Below, one piece after another: positions 57,683 through 64,000 of a stretch of 64,000 nt of DNA. The stretch's first letter is position 1. The number at the start of each line of letters is the position of its first letter. The position numbers and the translations under genes were made by a program. The notes beneath the pieces are model-generated. The model ran no database searches and was not told where the DNA came from. It saw nothing but the letters and a program-made list of their open reading frames with translations. This stretch comes from Bradyrhizobium sp. WSM471 (GTDB lineage Bacteria > Pseudomonadota > Alphaproteobacteria > Rhizobiales > Xanthobacteraceae): contig NZ_CM001442.1 in assembly GCF_000244915.1 (NCBI RefSeq), positions 186,001 through 250,000 of the forward strand, written 5' to 3'.

Positions 57683-58807
57683 GTGACCGCACGCATCCTG
57701 CAAAACCCCTGGCGCATCCTGCTCGCGGTCAACGCGGCGGTCATCGTCGGCGTCTTCGTTCACAAGATCCAGCTGCCGCCTTACGTCCCCTACATCCACC
57801 TCCTCGTCGACTACCATTTCGGCTTCATCAAGCGCGCGCTGATCGGGGCGATCGTCGCGCTGTTCACCGACAAGGTGCCGGTATGGCTGGTGTTCGCGCT
57901 CGGCGGCGCGACATGGCTGGTGACGCTGGGGCTATACGCAAGACTCTTCCAGACGACGTTCGGCTTCACGACGAAGACATTGCCGCTGTTCGTCTTCATC
58001 GCGGGCTCGCCGTTCTTCCTCAAGAATTTCATGCACACGCTCGGCCATTTCGACATCTATGGCTGCGCGCTGGCGATCATCCTGCTGCTGGTGCCGGCGG
58101 GATCGCTGCTGTTCGTGGCGCTGGCTGCGCTGTTCTCGATCGCTCTCGTCCTGATCCACCACATCCATCTGCTGATGTATGTGCCGACGATCCTCACCAT
58201 CGTCGTGATCAGGCACTATCTGACGCGCGGCTGCAATCGCACGAATGTCGCATTCGGCATCATCGCCCTGCTAGCCGTCTCCGCGCTGTTCTTCGCCGCA
58301 CAGTTTTTGGGAACGATGCCGATCCCGGAGGCGGATTTCGTGGCGTATCTGAAAACCCGGATGGCCGATCCGTCGCGGACCGACCTGCTGCAGTTCGCCT
58401 ACATCTGGTATCAGCCGCTGGCGAAGGAGATCTCCGACACCTGGGGCCGCCTGCCCCACAACATCCTCGGCGTGCCCGTGTTCGCGCTTTTGATCTGGCT
58501 GCACACGCCGCTGTGGCGCTATTTTGTGGATTTGATCGGCGCGCTCGCCAACGACACGCATCGGCGCCTCGTGGTCGCGGCGCTGATCGGCATCAGCCTC
58601 GCCTGTCTCGTGATGTTCGCGATGGTGTTCGACTATTCGCGCTGGATCTCGAACTGGGCGGTCTGCATATTCCTGATCCTGCACGCGGTGAAGATGCTGC
58701 CCGCCGCTCGCGAGACGCCGCTGATTCCAGTGGGAGATCAGAAGACAAATATCTTCGGCCTGATCGTCACATTGATCCCGCGCGTCGGGATCGTGAGGCC
58801 GTTTTAG
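57683..58807 (+). CDS. Polytopic membrane protein of unknown function
   Basis: A 374-residue hydrophobic protein with about nine or ten membrane segments. It begins TARILQNPWRILLAVNAAVIVG; a conserved-looking HLLVDYHFGFIKRALIG loop follows. Further helices include AIILLLVPAGSLLFVALAAL and HHIHLLMYVPTILTIVVIRH, and it ends with an Arg-rich tail. I recognise no family with certainty; some features resemble polysaccharide or EpsG-like membrane proteins. The start is a GTG at 57683, 28 nt after hslU, so the two may be co-transcribed. Confidence 0.7.
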   Translation: MTARILQNPWRILLAVNAAVIVGVFVHKIQLPPYVPYIHLLVDYHFGFIKRALIGAIVALFTDKVPVWLVFALGGATWLVTLGLYARLFQTTFGFTTKTLPLFVFIAGSPFFLKNFMHTLGHFDIYGCALAIILLLVPAGSLLFVALAALFSIALVLIHHIHLLMYVPTILTIVVIRHYLTRGCNRTNVAFGIIALLAVSALFFAAQFLGTMPIPEADFVAYLKTRMADPSRTDLLQFAYIWYQPLAKEISDTWGRLPHNILGVPVFALLIWLHTPLWRYFVDLIGALANDTHRRLVVAALIGISLACLVMFAMVFDYSRWISNWAVCIFLILHAVKMLPAARETPLIPVGDQKTNIFGLIVTLIPRVGIVRPF

Positions 58808-58810
58808 AAG

Positions 58811-58836
58811 ATCGGCTCCCTCTCCCGCCTGCGGGA
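58811..58836. repeat. GC-rich hairpin repeat (family C)
   Basis: CCCTCTCCCGCCTGCGGGAGAGG forms a stem-loop in the 50-nt gap between the convergent ends of the membrane protein gene and the Smr gene. Confidence 0.7.
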
Positions 58837-58857
58837 GAGGTTGCAGCAAGCCCGCGG

Positions 58858-59448
58858 TTAATATCTCGCCCGCCTGATCCGCACGTAAAGCGCGCCCTCG
58901 CCGCCATGGCCGATACCGGCCTCCTCGAACCCCACGACAAAGGCGCGGAATTCCGGCAGGCTCAGCCATTCCGGCACCTGACGACGCAGCACGCCGCTTT
59001 CGCCGCCGCTGCGGCCCTTGCCGGTGATGACGAGCACGAAGGTCAGGCCGTCATCGTGCGCTCGGTGCAGGAAGCCGGTCAGCGCGCGATGGGCGCGCAT
59101 CTGGGTCATGCCGTGCAGATCGAGCCGCGCCTCGATCTCGCTGCGCCCGCGCGACAACTTGTTGCGCTCGCGCTTGCCGAGCGGCGCCAGGGGTGGCACC
59201 GCCGGCTTCGACGCACGCGGTGGCGGCGCAGCGGCAATCGGACGTGGCGACGGCGCAAGCCGCGTGGCGGGCGCTGCGGGAAAAGGCTCGGTGCGCGGCG
59301 CGGCCTGTGCCTTGGCGACACGATGCTTCCTCAGCGGCTTGACCTGCTTTGCGACCGTGTCCCACAGCGCGCGCTCTTCCTCGCTCAGCGCGCGACGGCG
59401 CGGCGAGGGACGAGGCTCCAGCACAGGCGGACGGGACGATCGCTTCAT
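58858..59448 (-). CDS. Smr/MutS2-type domain protein
   Basis: A 196-residue protein. The N-terminal half is basic and Pro/Ala-rich (RPPVLEPRPSPRRR, APSPRPIAAAPPPR) and probably disordered. The C-terminal Smr domain (about 105-195) has LDLHGMTQMRAHRALTGFL and FVLVITGKGRSGG, the L-D-x-H-G and T-G-x-G motifs tied to endonuclease or RNA-related activity of Smr proteins. It overlaps mltA by 4 nt and is last in the leftward Tim44-mltA-smr operon. Confidence 0.88.
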   Translation of the reverse strand: MKRSSRPPVLEPRPSPRRRALSEEERALWDTVAKQVKPLRKHRVAKAQAAPRTEPFPAAPATRLAPSPRPIAAAPPPRASKPAVPPLAPLGKRERNKLSRGRSEIEARLDLHGMTQMRAHRALTGFLHRAHDDGLTFVLVITGKGRSGGESGVLRRQVPEWLSLPEFRAFVVGFEEAGIGHGGEGALYVRIRRARY

Positions 59449-60971
59449 TGCTGCCGATGGGAACGATTTTTCACCGGCCGCCGCGGCTCGCGAACGGGCT
59501 CTAGCACCGGTCGCGGCGCCGGCAGCGGGATCGGGTTGGCGACAGCGACCGTCTCGCTCTTGCTTTGCGCCACGGCTGCCGCCGGCTTGTCCTTCGCAGG
59601 ATCGGTTTGGGGAAACAGTTTTGCAATTCTCTCCGAAGGCCGCGGGTCTGGCACCGGCAGCCGCGCGGCACGCGCCGTGGGATCGAGGCCCTTCGGCACC
59701 AACATCACGAAATGCATGGCATGGCGCAGCCGCCCGGAGACGCGGCCGGCCTCCTGACCCGCGCCGAAATAGAGATCGGCGCGCGCGGGCCCGATGATGG
59801 CCGAGCCGGTATCCTGCGCGATCATCAAGCGATGGAACGGCGTCTTCGCGCGTTCGGAATCGATCGGCAGCTCGCCTTCGATGAAAAACGGCGTGCCGTA
59901 AACGTGAAGCGATTTGTCCACCGCGATCGAGCGCCCGGCCGTCAGCGGAATGCCCTGCGCACCGACCGCCTCCTCCTTGTCGGACAGATTGACCTCGCGG
60001 AAGAAGATGTAGGAGCGGTTCTGGCGCCGCAGCTCCTTGGCGCCGTCCGGGGTCTGCGCCATCCACTCCCTGATCTTCTGCATCGACATCTCTTCCTTCG
60101 GAATGATGCCGCGCTCGATCAGGATGCGACCGACCGCCGTATAGGGATAACCGTTATAGGCGTCGTAGTTGAGCCGGACCGAGCCGCCATCGTCGAACTT
60201 GATCCGCGCAGAACCCTGGATCTGGGCGAACAGCAGATCGGTCGGGTCCTTCAGCCATGCAATCTCGAGCCCGCGGCCGGCGATCTTGCCGTCCTCGATC
60301 TCGGCGCGGTCGTAATAGGGCACGAGCTTGCGGCGGCCGATCTTGCGATAGACCGGGCCCTTGTTGGGCAGGCTGATTGAATCCTGCTTGTAGCCGCGCA
60401 CGAACAGGTTGGAGGGGCGGCGGTAGACCGGGACGTTGTAGACCTCGCTCTGCGTGCGCGATCCCTCCAGCACCGGCTCGTAATAGCCGGTCACGAAACC
60501 GTCGGGCTCGCCGAGGCGAGAGATCCGCAGCGGCGCAAAATTTTCCTCGAAGAAAGTTTTGGCCCTGGCGTCGTCGGTAAGCTCGAGCGACTTGGCGACC
60601 CGGCAGGGTTCGCCCAGCGAGGCGCCTAAAGCCTTGGGTTCAGGAGCGCCGGTCTGCGCGCTGATCGGACGGCAGCTTGCGCGAAAGGTCTTGTAGGCCG
60701 CGAGATGATTGTCGTCGCCCCAGCCCTTCACATCGGCCCAGGCCAGCGGCAGATATTGCGCGCCGGGAATCTCAAACGGCAGAGGAAGCTGCGGATATGG
60801 CAAGGCGCGCGACGGCGCGGCAGGCAATTCCGGGAGATGATGGTGATGGCTGCGATAGTGGCGCCGCGCCGCCTCGGCCCCGAGTGAAAACGACGACAGC
60901 GCGACGGCACCTGCGCAAAGCGCCGTCGCGCTGGTCTTCAGGAAAGCCTTAATTCGCGCTTCCGGTGCCAA
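59445..60971 (-). CDS. mltA: Membrane-bound lytic murein transglycosylase A
   Basis: A 508-residue peptidoglycan lytic transglycosylase. The N-terminal signal-like segment is ALCAGAVALSSFSLGAEAARRHY. The MltA domain contains FVTGYYEPVLEGSRTQSEVYNVPVYRRP, and the 3D domain near 360-420 has LMIAQDTGSAIIGPARADLYFG, the family's catalytic Asp motif. A Pro/Lys-rich tail (about 435-508) is disordered. There is no ATG; the TTG at 60971 overlaps the end of the Tim44-like gene by 23 nt. The preceding frame does not allow a shorter plausible start. Confidence 0.9.
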   Translation of the reverse strand: MAPEARIKAFLKTSATALCAGAVALSSFSLGAEAARRHYRSHHHHLPELPAAPSRALPYPQLPLPFEIPGAQYLPLAWADVKGWGDDNHLAAYKTFRASCRPISAQTGAPEPKALGASLGEPCRVAKSLELTDDARAKTFFEENFAPLRISRLGEPDGFVTGYYEPVLEGSRTQSEVYNVPVYRRPSNLFVRGYKQDSISLPNKGPVYRKIGRRKLVPYYDRAEIEDGKIAGRGLEIAWLKDPTDLLFAQIQGSARIKFDDGGSVRLNYDAYNGYPYTAVGRILIERGIIPKEEMSMQKIREWMAQTPDGAKELRRQNRSYIFFREVNLSDKEEAVGAQGIPLTAGRSIAVDKSLHVYGTPFFIEGELPIDSERAKTPFHRLMIAQDTGSAIIGPARADLYFGAGQEAGRVSGRLRHAMHFVMLVPKGLDPTARAARLPVPDPRPSERIAKLFPQTDPAKDKPAAAVAQSKSETVAVANPIPLPAPRPVLEPVREPRRPVKNRSHRQQ

Positions 60972-61644
60972 CCAGCTTCCAGTTCGGATCGCGAGAGGTG
61001 ATGTCGCGGGCGAAAGTCCAGATGTCGGTGATGTCGGCGACCGTGTCGGCGCTGCCGTCGACGATGTTGCCGGCCTTGTCTCGCGTGGCCGAGATCATCT
61101 GCGAGACGAAGCGGATCGTGAGCTGGGCGGTGCGGTCGCGCAGTTCGGCGCCGACGAGCTCGGCCTTGTCGATCGAGACAAAGCGCGTCTCGGTCTTCTG
61201 CTCGTTCTTCTCGCGTTCCTTGATCGCGGCATCGAAGCTTTCATAGACCTCCGACGACAGCAGGTCGCGCAGCGCGCGGCGATCGCCATTGGCGAAGGCC
61301 AATACGATCATCTCATAGGCGCCGCGGGCGCCGGAGATGAAATGGCGCGGATCGAAGGTGGAATCCTTTTCGACGATGGCGTCGAGACCCTGGGCGAGCA
61401 CGGTGCCCGGCTCGGTCAGGCCCTTCCAGCGGTCGGAGGGCGGGGTCGGCTCGGCCGTCGGCGCCAAGGGGGCCTGGTCGATGACCTTGCCCGGCATGGT
61501 GACGACGTTCTTGTCCTGGGCACCCTGGAGCGCGTTGCGGTCGAACGGCGGCCGCTCGTTGCCGGTGCGCTGCCCCAGCACGCTGCGCAGCCTCAAAAAG
61601 ATGAAGACCGCCAGCGCCAGGAAGATGATGGTGTAGATGTCCAC
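60949..61644 (-). CDS. Tim44-like domain membrane protein
   Basis: A 231-residue protein. An N-terminal membrane anchor (IYTIIFLALAVFIFLRLRSV) precedes a linker and the Tim44-like fold (about 90-230), with HFISGARGAYEMIVLAFANGDRRALRDLL at its start and TFARDITSRDPNWKLVGT at its end. Bacterial Tim44-like proteins are membrane-associated and may relate to protein translocation or envelope maintenance. It is the first gene of the leftward unit and divergent from secB. Confidence 0.87.
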   Translation of the reverse strand: MDIYTIIFLALAVFIFLRLRSVLGQRTGNERPPFDRNALQGAQDKNVVTMPGKVIDQAPLAPTAEPTPPSDRWKGLTEPGTVLAQGLDAIVEKDSTFDPRHFISGARGAYEMIVLAFANGDRRALRDLLSSEVYESFDAAIKEREKNEQKTETRFVSIDKAELVGAELRDRTAQLTIRFVSQMISATRDKAGNIVDGSADTVADITDIWTFARDITSRDPNWKLVGTGSAN

Positions 61645-62060
61645 GTCGTATTCGCTTTCTGGTCGTCTGTAGAAGGGGCCGTCTCGAAGGGGTCGTGCCG
61701 GGAAAATCGATCCGGCCAGTAGACCGTTCCATACCGGAACGGCAAGTCTACATCACCATTTGGGGTCCGCGCGTCAGGTCCGTGGGATGTAGGCACGAAA
61801 TCTTGCCCGGCCAATGGCGCCTTTTGGCACAGCACCGAGTGTAGCGCGTTTTATGCTTAAGGGGAAACCCGATCCTGGCCGGAAATCGCGCATCTTCAAT
61901 CGTTTAAGGTGCCGTTGCGCTGGATCGGCGGGGTGAACGCCACAGTTGTGGTCGTGGCCGGAATTCTCCATCCGGGACCGTTCGTCCTTGTGGAACGAGG
62001 TAGCCCTATGTTAGCCAACCGCCGCGAAATTCAGCCCCAATCGGGTAAGGAGACACTCTT
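61645..62060. other. Tim44-like / secB divergent intergenic region
   Basis: A 416-nt gap with no convincing gene. It contains a strong hairpin at 61719-61751 on the Tim44-like side. The middle is of mixed composition (CGTTTTATGCTTAAGGGG near 61848). An AAGGAGA ribosome binding site before secB lies near 62047. In many rhizobia fxsA sits here, but I see no such frame. Confidence 0.5.
61719..61751 (-). other. Bulged hairpin upstream of the Tim44-like gene
   Basis: The outer arms GTAGA (61719-61723) and TCTAC (61747-61751) continue into the inner arms CCGTTCC (61724-61730) and GGAACGG (61736-61742), with a 5-nt loop and a 4-nt bulge on one side. This gives about 12 bp of stem. It lies about 75 nt before the Tim44-like start in its direction of transcription and could be a leader structure or operator. 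Confidence 0.45.
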
Positions 62061-62543
62061 ATGACCAACGGTAACGGCACCCCTCCCGAGGCGGCCCAGG
62101 CTCCCCAGCTCAACGTCCTGGCGCAATATACCAAGGACCTCTCGTTCGAAAATCCGAACGCGCCCAGCTCGCTCCAGCAGCAGAGCCAGCCGCCCCAGAT
62201 CAACATCCAGATCAATGTCAGCGCCAACAACCTCAGCGAACAGGAGTTCGAGGTAACGCTGTCGGTCGAGGGCAAAGCCGAGACCGCCGGCAAGATCATG
62301 TTCTCGTTCGAGCTCGCTTATGCCGGCGTGTTCCGCATCTCCAACGTGCCGAAGGACAATTTGCATCCGCTGGTCATGATCGAATGCCCGCGCCTGCTGT
62401 TCCCGTTCGCCCGTGAGATCATCGCCACTGCCGTGCGCGACGGCGGGTTCCCGCCTTTGATGCTCGACCCGGTCGACTTCGTCGGGCTCTATCGTCAGAA
62501 CATGGAGCGGCAAATGGCCGCTCAGCCGAGCGGCCAGGCTTAA
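62061..62543 (+). CDS. secB: Protein-export chaperone SecB
   Basis: A 160-residue tetrameric export chaperone that keeps preproteins unfolded and delivers them to SecA. Family motifs: [19 protein letters not shown], then [11 protein letters not shown] and [10 protein letters not shown], with [14 protein letters not shown] near the C terminus. Its stop codon overlaps the dnaQ stop on the opposite strand, both within the TTAA at 62540-62543. Confidence 0.97.
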   Translation: MTNGNGTPPEAAQAPQLNVLAQYTKDLSFENPNAPSSLQQQSQPPQINIQINVSANNLSEQEFEVTLSVEGKAETAGKIMFSFELAYAGVFRISNVPKDNLHPLVMIECPRLLFPFAREIIATAVRDGGFPPLMLDPVDFVGLYRQNMERQMAAQPSGQA

Positions 62544-63256
62544 CCAGCCGAAGGGGCGGCTGGAGCGGGCAAGAACTCGTTCCAGATCGCCTTGTCGCCG
62601 AGCGTTGCGATGAAGGCCCGGTGGGCCTCGCGCTCGGCGTCTGAAATCCGCGGCGTGAGCGGCGCCGGCCGCTGCCGCCGCGGCGCATCGGCAGCTCCAT
62701 TGGCACGAGTTTCCTCGGATTCTGAAGCCAGCAGCAGCTGCGATTGCCGCGCCCCGACCAGATCCACATAGACTTCCGCAAGCAACTCGGCGTCGAGCAA
62801 TGCGCCGTGTTTGGTGCGGCGTGAATTGTCGATCGCATAGCGCGAGCAGAGATCGTCGAGCCGGTTCGACACGCCGGGATGCTTGCGCCGTGCCAGCAGC
62901 AGCGTATCGACCAGCCGCTCACGCGGGATTCCCGGGCGCTTGATCCGGTCGAGCTCGGCATTGATGAAGCTGATGTCGAACGAGGCATTGTGGATCACCA
63001 GCGGCGCGTCGCCGATGAACTCCAGAAAATCGTCGACGACCTCGTGAAACAGCTGCTTCGTCGCCAGAAACTCGGCCGACAGCCCGTGCACCGCAAAGGC
63101 TTCCGCCGGCATGTCCCTTTCGGGATTGATGTAGACGTGGAAACTCTGTCCCGTCGGCATGCGATTGAGCATCTCGACGCAGCCGATTTCGACCAGGCGG
63201 TCTCCCCGCAGCGGATCGAGGCCGGTGGTTTCGGTGTCGAGAACGATTTCGCGCAT
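62540..63256 (-). CDS. dnaQ: DNA polymerase III epsilon subunit (3'-5' exonuclease)
   Basis: A 238-residue proofreading exonuclease. [24 protein letters not shown] carries the first metal-binding Asp and Glu, and [17 protein letters not shown] the second acidic motif. The third region lies near [21 protein letters not shown]. The start at 63256 fits the conserved N terminus; the upstream open frame is ignored. It follows coaE on the same strand after 28 nt. Confidence 0.96.
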   Translation of the reverse strand: MREIVLDTETTGLDPLRGDRLVEIGCVEMLNRMPTGQSFHVYINPERDMPAEAFAVHGLSAEFLATKQLFHEVVDDFLEFIGDAPLVIHNASFDISFINAELDRIKRPGIPRERLVDTLLLARRKHPGVSNRLDDLCSRYAIDNSRRTKHGALLDAELLAEVYVDLVGARQSQLLLASESEETRANGAADAPRRQRPAPLTPRISDAEREAHRAFIATLGDKAIWNEFLPAPAAPSAG

Positions 63257-63284
63257 GATCCAAGAAGCCGTGTCAGGCGGCGAA

Positions 63285-63884
63285 TCAGGCGCGCCGCTGC
63301 GGCATCTTAACGACCTCGGCCAGGATGTGCGCGATTTGGGCGCGCACCGGCTCGAGTCCATGCGACGTATCCACCACGAAATCAGCACGCTTGCGCTTTT
63401 CCGCGTCGGGGGTCTGCTTGGCGATGATGGCGTCGAGCTTGGCCTCGTCCATCGTGCCGCGCGCCAGCACCCGCTCGCGCTGCAGTTCCGGAGACGTCGT
63501 CACGACGACCACGGCATCGACCCGCGTCTGGCCGCCCGTCTCGAACAGCAGCGGAATGTCCAGCACCACGACCGGCGTGTTGGCGGCTTCTGCGTCGGCG
63601 AAGAATTTTTTCCGGGAAGCACCGAGCATCGGATGGACGATCTGCTCGAGCTGCTTGATGGCGGCAGCATCGTGCACCACACGCGCCGACAGTTTTGGCC
63701 GATCGACCTTGCCGTTGGCAGTGGTGCCGGGGAAGGCGGCCTCGATCGCGGGTGCAGCCTCGCCCTCATAGAGCTGATGGACGGCGGCATCGGCATCGTA
63801 GACAGGGACGCCGGCCTCCGCGAATAGTTTCGCAGTGGTGGATTTGCCCATCCCGATCGAGCCGGTCAGTCCCAGGATCCGCAT
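63285..63884 (-). CDS. coaE: Dephospho-CoA kinase
   Basis: A 199-residue P-loop kinase completing coenzyme A synthesis. [22 protein letters not shown] is the Walker [15 protein letters not shown] the substrate-binding segment, and [14 protein letters not shown] the conserved strand. Together with coaA in the same window it gives the first and last steps of the CoA pathway. It is located between a maf fragment and dnaQ. Confidence 0.96.
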   Translation of the reverse strand: MRILGLTGSIGMGKSTTAKLFAEAGVPVYDADAAVHQLYEGEAAPAIEAAFPGTTANGKVDRPKLSARVVHDAAAIKQLEQIVHPMLGASRKKFFADAEAANTPVVVLDIPLLFETGGQTRVDAVVVVTTSPELQRERVLARGTMDEAKLDAIIAKQTPDAEKRKRADFVVDTSHGLEPVRAQIAHILAEVVKMPQRRA

Positions 63885-63907
63885 CAACGCCCAGCCATCT
63901 CTGCCAT

Positions 63908-64000
63908 TCACACCGCAACTAGCCGCTCGCGCCGCAGGAATGCAAGCAGCGGCAGCAACGGCAAGCCGAGGATGGTGAAGTGGTCACCCTCGATACGCTC
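63908..64000 (-). CDS. Maf-family nucleotide pyrophosphatase, 3' end only
   Basis: Thirty codons run off the window end. The sequence [19 protein letters not shown] is the conserved C terminus of Maf/YhdE proteins (I-x-G-x-x-x-x-V-x-G-L-P), followed by a short tail ending in AV. Maf proteins hydrolyse modified nucleotides such as dTTP, UTP or 7-methyl-GTP. The stop is 24 nt before the coaE start, so both genes share a leftward unit. Confidence 0.7.
   Translation of the reverse strand, partial: ERIEGDHFTILGLPLLPLLAFLRRERLVAV

Noticed and set aside
57676..59757. A 693-codon frame spanning the hypothetical membrane protein and Smr/mltA region
   Set aside because: It is a shadow frame; the 57683 frame has clear membrane helices and the other strand carries Smr and MltA motifs.
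61645..62060. fxsA between the Tim44-like gene and secB
   Set aside because: No frame with membrane-helix composition is found on either strand in this gap.

Overview
This window is a stretch of high-GC alphaproteobacterial core chromosome, very probably from Bradyrhizobium or a close Nitrobacteraceae relative. The pointers are dnaK-dnaJ followed by a rhizobial-type pmtA, an hslV-GNAT-DUF2585-hslU cluster, an rsmI-yraN-gshB cluster, Tad pilus genes named as in Caulobacter, and several families of GC-rich palindromic intergenic elements. This assignment is inference from gene content; no rRNA or other taxonomic marker is present. I see no tRNA or rRNA gene, insertion sequence, phage gene or CRISPR array. 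The density of overlapping starts and stops indicates tightly packed operons.

Layout, 1-13 kb: the 3' end of a DUF559 gene translationally coupled to pheT; a TauE-type permease; a Tat-exported flavin amine oxidase; a permuted NlpC/P60 protein; a divergent copper module (csoR / P-type ATPase) with a visible operator; nikR; an HMG-CoA lyase plus class III CoA-transferase operon; an EI24 membrane protein. 13-22 kb: an EmrAB-like efflux pair, nth, DUF2244, an Ada-like alkyltransferase, gpmA-dapB, DUF1330-pyrF-flavin reductase, pmtA. 22-32 kb is a chaperone and housekeeping block: dnaJ, dnaK, an exported protein of unknown function, an exported nicotinamidase, grpE-hrcA, then rph-rdgB-hemW in the opposite direction.

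32-42 kb: an LpoA-like lipoprotein divergent from rsmI-yraN-gshB, then cpaB-cpaC-cpaD-cpaE of a Tad/Flp pilus. cpaF, tadB, tadC and a pilin gene are not here. A TadD-like TPR lipoprotein and a PilZ protein follow on the other strand. 42-49 kb: comM, a small exported protein, a hybrid histidine kinase with one degenerate and one intact receiver, an exported histidine phosphatase and an AI-2E/PerM exporter.

49-64 kb: a zinc-ribbon protein, then the leftward operon hisB-DUF2628-hisH-hisA-hisF-hisE-coaA, the rightward hslV-GNAT-DUF2585-hslU cluster plus a membrane protein, the leftward Tim44-like/mltA/smr operon, secB, and a leftward maf(partial)-coaE-dnaQ run.

I did not find a clearly new multi-gene system. 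The items most worth a second look are the LpoA-like/rsmI intergenic region with mutually exclusive hairpins, the DUF559 gene whose tail is encoded by an intergenic repeat and overlaps pheT, the isolated cpaBCDE set, the ShkA-like hybrid kinase, the exported nicotinamidase, and the uncharacterised genes inserted between hslV and hslU and in the his operon.
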